This document shows positions 9,070 through 17,626 of a stretch of 64,000 nt of DNA, piece by piece (position 1 is the first letter of the stretch; each line of letters begins with the position of its first letter). Below the pieces are notes generated by a model, which saw only the letters and a program-made list of their open reading frames with translations, had not been told where the DNA came from and made no database searches. Both the position numbers and the translations under genes were made by a program. The stretch is taken from positions 744,001 through 808,000 of the forward strand of contig NC_015727.1 in NCBI RefSeq assembly GCF_000219215.1, read 5' to 3'. The stretch comes from Cupriavidus necator N-1 (GTDB lineage: Bacteria; Pseudomonadota; Gammaproteobacteria; Burkholderiales; Burkholderiaceae).

Positions 9070-9330
9070 ATGGCGCAGACGACAGCACAGCGGCAAGCCG
9101 CCTATCGGGCAAGGCGCGGGACGGCGGGCAAGGACGGCAACGGAGAGCGGCGGCTGGACATGTGGGTCAGTACGGAAGCCGACCTTGCTCTTGCACGGCT
9201 GGCGCACCGTTACGCGGTCACGAAGCGTCAGATGCTGGAGCGGCTGATCGCGCGAGCGGACGACGCGATCGTGCGCAGGCTCGATCCGGATTCGGAACAG
9301 TGGGATCTCTACTTCAACGTGCCCCGCTAG
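9070..9330 (+). CDS. Small basic putative DNA-binding protein (86 aa)
   Basis: AAGGAG at 9057-9062 lies seven bases before this ATG and fixes the start. The product opens with a basic stretch (MAQTTAQRQAAYRARRGTAG), then a strand plus two helices (RLDMWVSTEADLALARLAHR, YAVTKRQMLERLIARADDAI) of the kind seen in ribbon-helix-helix regulators, ending DSEQWDLYFNVPR. Similar small proteins occur on plasmids of Burkholderiales. Inferred role: autoregulator binding the TTACC(S)GGTAA palindromes on either side of its gene. Confidence 0.65.
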   Translation: MAQTTAQRQAAYRARRGTAGKDGNGERRLDMWVSTEADLALARLAHRYAVTKRQMLERLIARADDAIVRRLDPDSEQWDLYFNVPR

Positions 9331-9410
9331 CGCCTCGCCGTTACCGGTAACGAGGGGCTTCTCTCAGTGTGATGGAGTCCCCGACTTGGGGGCAACGATC
9401 GATCTGACGC

Positions 9411-11018
9411 TCAGGCAGGGTGCGGCGGCGCGGTTTGCCGCCGTGCGAAGTTGAACGGCAACAGGTCGCTGATGTCAGCGTCCGGCGCGCGCTGTGGCAG
9501 CTCTGTGAGCACGTGGAGCAGATAAGCATACGGCTCGACGTCACAGGCGCGGCACGTAAGCATCAGGCTGTAGATCATGGCGCTCGCCTTCGCCCCAGCG
9601 ACGGTGTCTGCAAAGAGCCAGGCCTTTCTCGCTGTGCAGAATGGCCGGATGTCTCTTTCTATGGCGTTATTATCTACCGGCGCCCGTCCATCGGTGACGT
9701 AGCGGCTCAGATATTCCCACTGGTTGCGCGCGTAGGCGATGGCCTTGCCCAGCAGGCTTTCCGGCAGTACCTGCGGCGCCTGCTGGTCCAGCCATGCCTT
9801 GAGGGCTTCCAGCAGCGGCACGCTGTGCTGTTGACGCATCCGGTACGTGTAGTCGACGCGCGTTTCACCTTCGGGCAGCTCTGCCTTGGCGAGCGTCTCG
9901 ACCTGGTACAGCGCCTGGAAAGACTCGAGCGCCTTTAGCACTCGAGCGCTGGGCTTTTTCTGCCCCTTTTGCGCATCAACGAACATCCTCCTGGCGTGCG
10001 CAACACAGCCGAAGTGCGTGACGCCTTCGAGCGTGCGCCAGGCCTTGTAGCCATCGGTCATTAGCATGCCATGGTAGCCGGCGAGGAACGCCTGCGGATA
10101 CTCCTGTCCGCGCCCCGGTTGGTAGTCGAACAGCACCACGGGTTGCTCGCTGTCCTCCGCGCTGCGGTAGACCCACATGTACGATTTGCTCTGCGCGGCC
10201 TTGCCTTCCTCCTTGAGTACCTGCACCGTCGTCTCGTCGCCATGGATCAGTGGCTGCGATAGCAGCGAGCGGCGCAGCGCCTCGTACAGCCGGCTGTAGT
10301 GCAGTTGCGCGGGTCTGATGATCCAGTTGGCCAGTGTGCCACGGCCAACTTCAATACCGGCGCGACCCAGCGCGTCTTCCATGCGGTACAGCGGCGTGCC
10401 ATCCACGTACTTGCCGGTGGTGACAGTCGCCAGCATCGCTGGGCTTGCGTTGCTGCCAGGAAGTGGTTGCGCCGGCATCGGTGCGGTCACCACCGGTGTG
10501 CGTTCGGCGTTGCGCTCGCAGTGCCGACACGCGTATTTGAAGCGGACGTGCTGCAGTACCGAGGCCTTTACCTCGATGTGCAACTGTTCGCTGACTTCTT
10601 CGCCCATGCGATGCAGTGCACCTCGGCAGCACGGGCAGATCTTCTGGTCTTCGGTCAGGTCGTACTCAATGCGCTGGCGCGGCAGCTCCGCCGGCAGCGG
10701 CTTGCGGCCACGTTTGCGCCCTGCGGGCTTATCAGGCTCCGGCAACCCCGTGTCCGGCAGCGCGAGCACCTCATCCTCATCATCGTCGGCCGGCTCTGCT
10801 GCGGCCATTTGTTCGGCTTCGTCGAACACGCGGTCCTTGAGCTTCTCGCTGCTTGGTGCGAAGCGTTTGGACTGCGCGAGGCGGAACTGTTCCTCAAGGA
10901 GCCCGATGCGCTCGTTCAGCTCGGCGATGTGCTGAGCGTTGGCAGCAGCCCGCGCTTCGAGTTCGCGGATATAGGCCTGGGCGGCCGGCGGCAATTGGGA
11001 GAGGTCGTGTTCGTTCAT
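9411..11018 (-). CDS. tnpC: IS66-family transposase TnpC
   Basis: About 535 residues from the ATG at 11018 (MNEHDLSQLPPAAQAYIREL); an upstream ATG at 11063 would add 15 residues of poor character. An N-terminal coiled coil (AELNERIGLLEEQFRLAQSK) is followed by the zinc-finger-like segment CPCCRGALHRMGEEV...CRHC, then the DDE core with HGDETTVQVL (first Asp) and YDYQPGRG-like VVLFDYQPGRGQEYP. The C-terminal part has VDNNAIERDIRPFCTARKAW and ends with the IS66 C-terminal domain. The length is normal for the family. Confidence 0.92.
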   Translation of the reverse strand: MNEHDLSQLPPAAQAYIRELEARAAANAQHIAELNERIGLLEEQFRLAQSKRFAPSSEKLKDRVFDEAEQMAAAEPADDDEDEVLALPDTGLPEPDKPAGRKRGRKPLPAELPRQRIEYDLTEDQKICPCCRGALHRMGEEVSEQLHIEVKASVLQHVRFKYACRHCERNAERTPVVTAPMPAQPLPGSNASPAMLATVTTGKYVDGTPLYRMEDALGRAGIEVGRGTLANWIIRPAQLHYSRLYEALRRSLLSQPLIHGDETTVQVLKEEGKAAQSKSYMWVYRSAEDSEQPVVLFDYQPGRGQEYPQAFLAGYHGMLMTDGYKAWRTLEGVTHFGCVAHARRMFVDAQKGQKKPSARVLKALESFQALYQVETLAKAELPEGETRVDYTYRMRQQHSVPLLEALKAWLDQQAPQVLPESLLGKAIAYARNQWEYLSRYVTDGRAPVDNNAIERDIRPFCTARKAWLFADTVAGAKASAMIYSLMLTCRACDVEPYAYLLHVLTELPQRAPDADISDLLPFNFARRQTAPPHPA

Positions 11019-11073
11019 GCTGAACACGATAGTGCAGCCGACGTCCAATCGGGTATACGTCACACCGGACGAC

Positions 11074-11427
11074 TCAACCCGTGTGCTGATATTTGCGCGA
11101 CGGGTGCCGCTGCACGGCGTCCACGTCGATACCGTCCAGCAGCCAGTGCAACTGCTCGGTCGTCAGCTCGATCACCGCCTGCTGACGCCGCGGCCACACG
11201 AAGCGGTCTTCCTCCAGGCGCTTGAGCAGCAACCAGAACCCGTTGCGGTCCCACAGCAACAGCTTGATGCGGTTGCGCCGACGGTTATGAAAGGCGTAGA
11301 CGGCGCGGGCAAAGGGATCATGCTGCATCGACTGCTCGACCAGGGCAACCAACCCATTGATCCCGAGGCGGAAGTCCACCGCATTGCGGTGCAGGTAGAC
11401 CTGCAGGTCAGCGTCGAGCCGGAACAT
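11074..11427 (-). CDS. tnpB: IS66-family accessory protein TnpB
   Basis: A 117-residue protein of the IS66 Orf2-like family: VYLHRNAVDFRLGINGLVAL, FAFHNRRRNRIK-type AVYAFHNRRRNRIKLLLWDR, GFWLLLKRLEEDRFVWP. Its start overlaps the end of tnpA by 20 bp, suggesting coupled translation. The gene is required for IS66 transposition although its biochemical role is not settled. No damage is seen. Confidence 0.92.
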   Translation of the reverse strand: MFRLDADLQVYLHRNAVDFRLGINGLVALVEQSMQHDPFARAVYAFHNRRRNRIKLLLWDRNGFWLLLKRLEEDRFVWPRRQQAVIELTTEQLHWLLDGIDVDAVQRHPSRKYQHTG

Positions 11428-11896
11428 GGCAGCGGCCCAGTGCTTCGATGGTCGCCATTACCAGCGTGGCATCCTGCCCCGAGCATTCGAGCTCAACGCT
11501 CACACCGTTTGGCAACCGCGCCACCAGGCGCGCAGGCAATGGCTGCGGCGGTTGCAACGTTCGCACAGGCAGTGGTTCAGGCACGGTTGGCAGCTCCGCT
11601 CCGGCCTTGGGGCCGGCTGCGTGAACTTCCACCACGGGAACGAACGCCGCCGGCGCACTTTCGATGGCATCCATCGTGCCATCAGCGTCTTTCTGTTCCG
11701 CCTTGTGCTGTTCGATCCAGCGGCGCAACTGGTTCGCGTTCACCCCGGCCTTGATTGCCATGCCAGCCACCGATACCCCCGGCTGCAGGCAAGCTTCAAC
11801 CAACCGCCGCTTGTCGCCCTTGTCAAAGCTGCGCTTGCCGTTGGCGCCGACGTTGATCGCCCGCAGCGGCAAGCAATCCAAATCGCTCTGGTCCAT
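11408..11896 (-). CDS. tnpA: IS66-family DNA-binding protein TnpA
   Basis: A 162-residue protein whose first half is a transposase-8-type helix-turn-helix (SFDKGDKRRLVEACLQPGVS, VAGMAIKAGVNANQLRRWIE). A Pro/Ala/Glu-rich linker follows, then the short C-terminal block RLVARLPNGVSVELECSGQD common to IS66 TnpA proteins. First gene of the element; it is transcribed leftwards from the dyad at 11902-11925. Confidence 0.9.
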   Translation of the reverse strand: MDQSDLDCLPLRAINVGANGKRSFDKGDKRRLVEACLQPGVSVAGMAIKAGVNANQLRRWIEQHKAEQKDADGTMDAIESAPAAFVPVVEVHAAGPKAGAELPTVPEPLPVRTLQPPQPLPARLVARLPNGVSVELECSGQDATLVMATIEALGRCHVPARR

Positions 11897-11901
11897 GACT
11901 T

Positions 11902-11925
11902 GTGTCCACTAAAAACAGTGGACAC
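11902..11925. promoter_or_regulatory. Inverted repeat upstream of IS66 tnpA
   Basis: GTGTCCACT and AGTGGACAC face each other across AAAAAC, six bases upstream of the tnpA start. It may be an operator or part of the element's end region. The adjoining bases 11926-12090 show no gene. Confidence 0.45.
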
Positions 11926-12091
11926 AATCCTGCGCCGTCTGGGCTTCCGGCGCTATGTGCGGCAAATTTCGCGCTTACAATTGATCAGCATTTCCCTAGG
12001 GGTGCTATGTTTGATGGCCGGGGAGGGGGCAGAGGTCTGCCGTCGTCACCACACCTCAAGCGGCGTCCGACCCGCACGCGCTGGGAACGGG

Positions 12092-12290
12092 AGCGAAGTC
12101 GAAATGGGCCGCGGCATACAACGCATTGCACGCCCAGACCTCTACCCCCTGCCTATGGAAGGTGACCCATTTGCCGTCGCTGACGCAGTGGGAACACTGT
12201 GATGGCCGTTAGGACCGTCCAGCGGAAAGGGCGCGTGCGGCCGTGGCCCAGTAATGGCCGCGCGGCAGGGGCGCGATCGTCTTTGGCATA
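12092..12290 (-). pseudogene. Broken copy of the small hypothetical gene found intact at 45418-45660
   Basis: Read leftwards from 12290 it begins MPKTIAPLPRGHYWAT like the intact 80-residue protein, then loses the frame and meets stops. The segment that should encode the middle (around 12195-12205) has lost about ten bases relative to copy 2. Later pieces CVSDGKWV and EVWACNALYAAAHFDFAP are still readable in other frames. Confidence 0.6.
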
Positions 12291-12442
12291 CTCATCAGGC
12301 CCGATGTGGTGTCACTGGCGGCGCGGTCCCGCCTCCATATGGCGAAATGGAGGCGCTGTCAATCCTGCAACGGCGTAGCATCACGCCGCGACATCCTGGT
12401 GTAGTCTCGCCACCCAACTAATCCTGCTACCAGGCAATTTCC

Positions 12443-12694
12443 ATGGCGCGACATCTTCATTTCTTGGCCCGAGCCTTCTGCGTCGGCGCCATCATTGTGA
12501 TCGTCGCCATTGTCTCCCGGCAAGTATATCTGCGCAGCGCCGCAGAGGCGGACGTCGCCGATGCGGATGCGGAACCCGCGACAATGATGTTGATTCGCTG
12601 CGAGACGATGCACGAGCGCCTGCAGAATGAGCAGCGCAGTCTGGCTGTAGAGGCTGCTGATGCGCGGCCGCGTGCTCGTTGTCGGGAATCCTGA
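12443..12694 (+). CDS. Small single-pass membrane protein (83 aa), paralogue of 45812-46024
   Basis: The start MARHLHFLARAFCVGAIIVI is followed by one hydrophobic helix (about residues 10-28) and an acidic segment (EADVADADAEPATMM). It shares more than 80% of the first 60 residues with the protein at 45812; the C-termini differ because of small indels. Function unknown. Overlap with the inverse strand shows no better frame. Confidence 0.5.
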   Translation: MARHLHFLARAFCVGAIIVIVAIVSRQVYLRSAAEADVADADAEPATMMLIRCETMHERLQNEQRSLAVEAADARPRARCRES

Positions 12695-12903
12695 GTTCGG
12701 CCAATCTCAACGCACTCTGTGCCGGTGTAGCGCTGGCGGCTGTCCGCTTCCGGAAGGGAGGCAGGATTTTCCGCTTACTTCGTCCCCGTGGCTTCTTTTC
12801 GCGTAGCCTCGCTACAGGTCAATGCCAGCAGATTCCCTGCGGCGGTTCAGACGCCACCACTGCCCGCGTTAGGGCGAAGACCTAAACCAAGCGAAAAAAG
12901 AAT

Positions 12904-12924
12904 AGCCCGCTGCAAGGGCGGGCT
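12904..12924 (-). terminator. Rho-independent terminator for a minus-strand transcript (copy 1)
   Basis: AGCCCGC and GCGGGCT pair across seven bases; read leftwards the stem is followed by ATTCTTTTTTCGC. The hairpin and T-run are conserved in the second copy at 46237-46258, and no annotated gene ends here, so it probably ends a short RNA. Confidence 0.6.
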
Positions 12925-13161
12925 GGAATCCCTTCGGTGAAAGGGAGGAGACAGGGTGAGTATAAACGCCAATAAGAAGTCTTGCAGAGCATGGCAAGGG
13001 CCGTCGGGTGGTACCAACGCTTACTTTCATGATGGTGAAATAATGAAATGGCAATGCTAGCGAACGGTGCAATGAACGGCAAGATCTCGCCGGTGGCCTA
13101 CTAGCAGGCCGCTGAAATACCTCGAGCGAACGTGAGCGCGACGACTGACTGAAGCGTTGAT

Positions 13162-13328
13162 TTGAAGACCCCATCCAACCCTACTTTCATGCGCGGCGCA
13201 GACACCTTCACGGAGAGCTTGTTCACTATACGGAGGCTCGATGATTTTGTGCCGAAGTCCCACCCGCTTCGCTCGATCCGCGCCATGGCCAACCAGGCGC
13301 TGGTGAAGATGGACCGGTTGTTCGCGCA
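13162..13328 (+). pseudogene. N-terminal fragment of an IS5-type transposase
   Basis: The frame gives MKTPSNPTFMRGADTFTESL, then FTIRRLDDFVPKSHPLRSIR and ALVKMDRLFAH, the usual beginning of a transposase of the IS5 superfamily. It is cut at about 13328, where IS6-type sequence begins in another frame. The 60 bases before it look like the untranslated lead of the same element. Confidence 0.7.
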
Positions 13329-13677
13329 CGGTGACCATCGACGGCAGCCCGGCCAACCTGGCCGCCTTGCACGACATCAACGCCGAACGTGAAGCGCCCA
13401 CCGTCATCAGGCGGAGCAAATACCTGAACAACATCGTCGAGCAGGAGCATCGGGCCATCAAGCGACTGACTCGACCGATGCTCGGCTTCAAGGACTTTCG
13501 CTGCGCACGCATCCTGCTGGGCGGCATCGAGCTCATGCACATGATCGCAAAGGGCCAGATGAAGTGCCCGGATGGAAGCGCTACGTCCGCAGCAGAGCAG
13601 TTCTATTCGCTGGCCGCCTGACCCCGATTCACGTGGTAGGCCCGGCTGTTCCACCACGTCCTTACTGCGACAGAACC
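13329..13677 (+). mobile_element. C-terminal part and right end of an IS6-family element
   Basis: The frame from 13331 gives the last 96 residues of an IS6 transposase (TIDGSPANLAALHDINAERE, YLNNIVEQEHRAIKRLTRPM with the catalytic Glu, GFKDFRCARILLGGIELMHM, ending AAEQFYSLAA). The element end CTTACTGCGACAGAACC finishes at 13677. Its N-terminal half is missing, replaced by the IS5 fragment. Confidence 0.85.
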
Positions 13678-13678
13678 C

Positions 13679-13900
13679 TTGTCGCAATGGGCAGGAAAAC
13701 CGAACTCGCAGGTTCCGGAGATGGCGGGCATGGGCGTCGGCATGGTGCGCGTGAGTCCGCAGGCCACCGGCACGCTCGACGTGATCGGCCTGCTCGACGG
13801 CATCCGCGCCGGCACCCGCGAGGCGGCGCCGAGCGGGATCACCCCGGCCGGTGCCGAGGTCAGCAACGGCTACTGGAGCGGGCAGCCCGGCATCTGCTGA
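13679..13900 (+). pseudogene. C-terminal fragment of a U32-peptidase-like protein (UbiV type)
   Basis: The frame begins at the IS6 boundary and reads EMAGMGVGMVRVSPQATGT, then LDVIGLLDGIRAGTREA, ending GAEVSNGYWSGQPGIC. A C-terminal NGYWxGxPG block and a (V/L)xR(V/L)SPQ block are features of UbiU/UbiV proteins, which hydroxylate ubiquinone precursors without oxygen. The following gene is UbiT-like, which supports the call because ubiT, ubiU and ubiV cluster. The front of the gene and any ubiU have been lost. Confidence 0.6.
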
Positions 13901-13920
13901 CATGACCACGAGGTGCGCGC

Positions 13921-14361
13921 ATGAGTGTCCTGTTTCCCCTGCTGGCGCGCGCGCACCGCCGGCTGCCCGCGCCGCAGCATGCGCTGCCGCTGGTCGGCGC
14001 CCTCGAAGCCGCGCGCCGGGCGGACTGGCTCACGCCGCCTGCCGCGCTCGACGGCCATGGTTTCCTGCTGTGTGTGGAGGATCTGGCGCTGACGGTACAT
14101 TTCCGCTGCGCCGACGGGGGCTTCTATATCGGCCCCTTCAACGGCACGGCGCCGGCGCTGACCCTGTGCGCCCGCGCCGGCGACTACCTGCGCCTGCTGG
14201 CGGGCGAGGCCGACACCGATACCCTGTTTTTCCAGCGCCGCCTCGCCATCACGGGCGATACGGCGCTCGGCCTCGAAGTGAAGTACTGGCTGGACGCGGC
14301 GCCGCGCCCGCCGTGGGTTGTGGCGGCCAGTACGCGGCTGTCCGCCATGATGGCTGCCTGA
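13921..14361 (+). CDS. ubiT: SCP2-domain lipid carrier, UbiT-like
   Basis: A 146-residue protein with an SCP2 sterol-carrier fold pattern: GFLLCVEDLALTVHFRCADG, GFYIGPFNGTAPALTLCARA, YLRLLAGEADTDTLFFQRRL, AITGDTALGLEVKYWLD. UbiT has this domain and works with UbiU/UbiV in oxygen-independent ubiquinone synthesis, probably presenting the prenylated substrate. The ATG follows the truncated ubiV-like gene by 20 bases, as in an operon. With the partners gone from this locus it may depend on copies elsewhere. Confidence 0.7.
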   Translation: MSVLFPLLARAHRRLPAPQHALPLVGALEAARRADWLTPPAALDGHGFLLCVEDLALTVHFRCADGGFYIGPFNGTAPALTLCARAGDYLRLLAGEADTDTLFFQRRLAITGDTALGLEVKYWLDAAPRPPWVVAASTRLSAMMAA

Positions 14362-14388
14362 GTTTCCTGACTGAGCCGAACCGGCTGG

Positions 14389-15672
14389 TCAGGCCGTCGC
14401 CGGCGCCACCGAGTTGCCGAGCGTCTGGCGCGACCGGTCCGGATGCAGCCAGCGCAGGCTGGCCAGCGCGCTGACGACCAGTAGCACGGCGCCCATCATG
14501 AAGCCTGTCTCGTAGCCGTGCGCGTTGGTGCTGCCGTAGTGCTGGACCAGCTGGCCCATCACCATCGGCCCGAGCGCGCCGGCCACGTTGCCGATGGCCG
14601 TGTAGATGGCCATCAGGCCGCCGCGCTGCAGGGGCGGCACGATTTCACCGAGGATCGGCGGCGACAGCACGAAGGTCACCGCCAGCAGGCCGGTCGCGGC
14701 GGCCTGCAATAGCGCCTTCTGCACCGGTGCGAGGTCCAGCTGGCCCACGCACAGCAGCAGGATTGCGGCGAGCACGACGGAGCCGTTGATCAGCATGACG
14801 CGGGCGACGCGCGAGCCGCGGCCGCGCTTGAGCAGTCGCTCGGACAGGAAGCCGGCCACCAGCCCCACCGGGGTGCCCGCCACCACGATCAGCGCCACCC
14901 AGCGCCCGGCGGTCACGCTGCTGAAGCCCAGCGCCTTCTCCATGTACGACGGCAGCCACGTCAGGTTGAGGCTGATGGTCCAGTACGCGCTGAAGCACAG
15001 CAGGAAGAGCGTCAGCATCGACGGGTCGGTCAGCAGGCGGGCGTAGGGCAGGCGCGCGTTGGCGGCTGCGCCTTGCATACCCTGATGGCCGAGGTTACCC
15101 TCCCGGCCCCACACCAGCCACGCCAGCACCCACACGGCGCCGACCGCGGCGAGGATGACGAAGTTCATGCGCCAGCCCCAGCGCTGGGTGATCTGCGGAA
15201 TCACCAGCCCGGCCAGCAGCATGCCCAGGATCCCGCCTTGTATCACCAGGGCGCCCGGCAGGGTGCGCTTGCTGTCGGGGAACCACTTGTAGAGCGCGTG
15301 AAGCGCCACGGGCGTGCCCGGTCCTTCGGCGGCGCCGAGCGCCGCGCGGCACAGCAGCACGGTGAGCGCGCCGCCGGTGATCGCGATGGGCAACTGGAGC
15401 ACCGCCCAGGCGGCGGCCATGATCAGCAGCAGCCACCGGGTCGGAACCCGGTTGGCCAGGAAGCCGACCACCACGGCCGAGATGCCGAAGAGCCAGTAGA
15501 AGCTGCCGGCGATCATGCCGAATTCGGCAGGTGACAGGTGCAGTTCGGCCATGAGCGGCACTGCCACCATGCCCAGTGCGGCCTTGTCGATAAAGTTGAT
15601 CAGCGTGAAGGCCGCCAACAGGGCGGCCATGCCCCAGGCGGCCCCAGGGCGGTAATGCGCGGTGTCTGTCAT
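14389..15672 (-). CDS. MFS transporter (anion:cation symporter-like)
   Basis: A 427-residue protein from the ATG at 15672, which has GGAGAC just upstream; the longer frame to 15738 adds an unlikely leader. Twelve hydrophobic helices are visible in two halves of six. The loop after helix 2 has FLANRVPTRWLLL in place of the canonical GxLaDrxGrR, and AALGAAEGPGTPVALHALYKW is typical of the ACS family, which moves organic anions. It is convergent with ubiT (28 bp between stops). The neighbouring catabolic genes 16.1-18.5 kb on the same strand make substrate uptake plausible. Confidence 0.85.
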   Translation of the reverse strand: MTDTAHYRPGAAWGMAALLAAFTLINFIDKAALGMVAVPLMAELHLSPAEFGMIAGSFYWLFGISAVVVGFLANRVPTRWLLLIMAAAWAVLQLPIAITGGALTVLLCRAALGAAEGPGTPVALHALYKWFPDSKRTLPGALVIQGGILGMLLAGLVIPQITQRWGWRMNFVILAAVGAVWVLAWLVWGREGNLGHQGMQGAAANARLPYARLLTDPSMLTLFLLCFSAYWTISLNLTWLPSYMEKALGFSSVTAGRWVALIVVAGTPVGLVAGFLSERLLKRGRGSRVARVMLINGSVVLAAILLLCVGQLDLAPVQKALLQAAATGLLAVTFVLSPPILGEIVPPLQRGGLMAIYTAIGNVAGALGPMVMGQLVQHYGSTNAHGYETGFMMGAVLLVVSALASLRWLHPDRSRQTLGNSVAPATA

Positions 15673-15757
15673 GCCTGTCTCCGGTGGTATCGCGATGCTC
15701 CTGTGGCGGGCACCGTCTTGATGGGATTGCCGCTGCATCTTTGGCGTGATGCCTGCC

Positions 15758-16063
15758 GGTTCTGTCGCAGTAAGGACGTGGCGGAACAGCCGGGCCTACC
15801 ACGTGAATCGGGGTCAGGCGGCCAGCGAATAGAACTGCTCTGCTGCGGACGTAGCGCTCCCATCCGGGCACTTCATCTGGATTTCCTCGAGATGACGTAG
15901 GCTCAGCGGATAAGCGACATACCGGCGCACGCAGGTCAGCATTACCTCCAGCGGATAATGCAAACGCTTCACTACCTTCGCAATCTCCGGGTTCATGGCC
16001 GTTGCCCGCACGCGTTGAGTTCGACACCGGCAAAGTTGACCCCACGCTTACTACGACAGAACC
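15758..16063 (-). mobile_element. 306-bp internally deleted IS6-family derivative (MITE-like)
   Basis: Both ends are present: GGTTCTGTCGCAGTAAGGAC at 15758 and CTTACTACGACAGAACC finishing at 16063. Between them the minus strand encodes the start of an IS6 transposase (MNPEIAKVVKRLHYPLEVML, VAYPLSLRHLEE) joined in frame to its last 21 residues (MKCPDGSATSAAEQFYSLAA). The whole catalytic core is deleted. No obvious 8-bp target duplication is seen. Such a derivative could be moved only by a full-length relative. Confidence 0.85.
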
Positions 16064-16158
16064 CGATTGGGTCAGGCGGCGGGAGCCAGATAGTTGCTGC
16101 CGACGTTCTACAGCTGACGCCGGGCAAGCCCGGCATCTCGGAGGAGATTGGAGGCCGG

Positions 16159-17580
16159 TTACATGCAGACCGACTTCACCTCCATGTACTCCACCAGCCC
16201 ATGCGCGCCGTTCTCGCGCCCGTTGCCCGATGCCTTGAAGCCACCGAACGGCAGCGACAGGTCCATCTGCGCACCGTTGACGCGCACCGAGCCGGCACGC
16301 AGGCGATTTGCCACGCGGCGGGCGCGGTCGGGGTCGCCGGAAGCGATGTACGCGGCCAGGCCGTAGTTGGTGTCGTTGGCGATGGCGATGCCGTCTTCCT
16401 CGCTGTCGTACGGGATCATGACCAGCACCGGGCCGAAGATCTCCTCGCGGGCGATGGTCATGTCGTTGTTCACGTCAGCAAAGACGGTGGGGCGGGTAAA
16501 GAAGCCCTTGTCCAGCCCGTCCGGTCGGCCGGGGCCGCCAGCCACCACGCGCGCGCCTTCCTCGATGCCGACACCGATCATGCGCTGCACCTTTTCGTAC
16601 TGGGCGCGGTTCGAGATCGGGCCCATCTTCGTGGCCGGATCCGCCGGATCACCGACCGTGAAGGCATTGGCGACTGCCGCTGCCACCGCCTGCGCTTCCG
16701 CGTAGCGGGCGCGCGGCACCAGCATGCGGGTCGGCGCGACGCAGGTCTGGCCGGAATTCATCATTACCGACACCACGCCCGTCTGCACGGCGGCCTGCAG
16801 GTCGGCGTCGTCCAGGATCAGCAGCGGAGACTTGCCGCCCAGTTCCTGGTGCACGCGCTTGACGGTGGGGGCGGCGCTGATGGCCACCTCCACACCGGCA
16901 CGGGTAGAGCCAGTAATGGAGATCATGTCGACTTCAGGGTGCGACGACAAGCGTGCGCCCACGCTCCGGCCCTCGCCATAGATCATGTTGAACACGCCGG
17001 CGGGCGTGCCGGCCTCGTGCATGATCTCGGCGAAGATGTGCGCATCCAGCGGCGAGATTTCCGAAGGCTTCAGTACCACGGTGCAGCCGGCGGCGATGGC
17101 CGCGCTGACCTTGGTGGCGATCAGCATCAGCGGCCAGTTCCAGGCGGTGACCAGCGCTGCCACACCGATCGGCTCGTGGGCCACGTAGTTCTTGCCATGG
17201 CTGGTCTCGAACTCGAAGGTCTTCAGGGCTTGCAGCGTGGACTGCATGGCCGCCAGGCCAATCGGGGCCTGCACGGCGTTGCTCAGACCCACCGGCGCGC
17301 CGATTTCGGTGCGGACTGCCTCGCCAATCTCCGGCAGGCGCGCCTTGTACAGCCCAATCACGCGCTCCAGCAACGCCAGGCGCTCCTCGCGGGAGGATTG
17401 CGACCAGGCCGGGAAGGCGGCGCGCGCGGCGGCCACGGCGCGGTCGGCGTCCTCGACGGTGCCGAGCGACAGCTTGCCAACCACTTCCTCGGTGGCCGGA
17501 TTGACGATGTCCATCACGGTGGCGCCGGCGGCGGGTGCCGCCCATTCGCCATTGACATAGAAGGTGTCGATGTTCTTCAT
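16159..17580 (-). CDS. NAD(P)-dependent aldehyde dehydrogenase
   Basis: A full-length 473-residue ALDH. Seen: the AWNWP cofactor segment (Asn148), the KPSE block, TGSTRAG Rossmann turn, catalytic base Glu246 in HQELGGKSP and nucleophile Cys280 in NSGQTC, and the EEIFGPVL block. It oxidises an aldehyde to the acid; the substrate cannot be told from sequence. It is 46 bp downstream of the TauD-type gene and probably in the same transcript, so it may process the aldehyde that such a dioxygenase releases. The IS6 derivative lies 95 bp beyond its stop. Confidence 0.93.
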   Translation of the reverse strand: MKNIDTFYVNGEWAAPAAGATVMDIVNPATEEVVGKLSLGTVEDADRAVAAARAAFPAWSQSSREERLALLERVIGLYKARLPEIGEAVRTEIGAPVGLSNAVQAPIGLAAMQSTLQALKTFEFETSHGKNYVAHEPIGVAALVTAWNWPLMLIATKVSAAIAAGCTVVLKPSEISPLDAHIFAEIMHEAGTPAGVFNMIYGEGRSVGARLSSHPEVDMISITGSTRAGVEVAISAAPTVKRVHQELGGKSPLLILDDADLQAAVQTGVVSVMMNSGQTCVAPTRMLVPRARYAEAQAVAAAVANAFTVGDPADPATKMGPISNRAQYEKVQRMIGVGIEEGARVVAGGPGRPDGLDKGFFTRPTVFADVNNDMTIAREEIFGPVLVMIPYDSEEDGIAIANDTNYGLAAYIASGDPDRARRVANRLRAGSVRVNGAQMDLSLPFGGFKASGNGRENGAHGLVEYMEVKSVCM

Positions 17581-17626
17581 GTTCTTGCTTTGGTTGTTCG
17601 TGGCGGTTAGTCGGAGGGCGGGGCGA

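Larger units (their letters stand above)
9411..11896 (-). mobile_element. IS66-family element with tnpA, tnpB and tnpC
   Basis: The three genes lie in the standard order and overlap or abut. The outer boundaries are not settled. A 9-bp inverted repeat GTGTCCACT/AGTGGACAC at 902-910 and 917-925 past 11000 (11902-11925) sits just upstream of tnpA and may be a promoter-linked dyad or part of the end. On the tnpC side the end should lie between 9351 and 9411. All three genes look intact. Confidence 0.85.
12090..13102. repeat. Direct repeat of about 1 kb, copy 1
   Basis: This stretch is similar throughout to 45450-46440 in the same orientation: the same order of a minus-strand small gene, a plus-strand small membrane protein gene and a minus-strand terminator, with many small differences and a few indels. 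Weak similarity may start at the shared GATCAGCATTT (11983 and 45345). Copy 1 is the more damaged one. The two copies are about 33 kb apart and could support recombination across the island between them. Confidence 0.85.

Noticed and set aside
10299..11225. 308-residue open frame opposite IS66 tnpC
   Set aside because: Shadow of the transposase; no start signal.
15958..17610. 550-residue open frame opposite the aldehyde dehydrogenase
   Set aside because: Antisense of a strongly supported gene; His/Arg/Gly-rich composition typical of shadow frames in GC-rich DNA.
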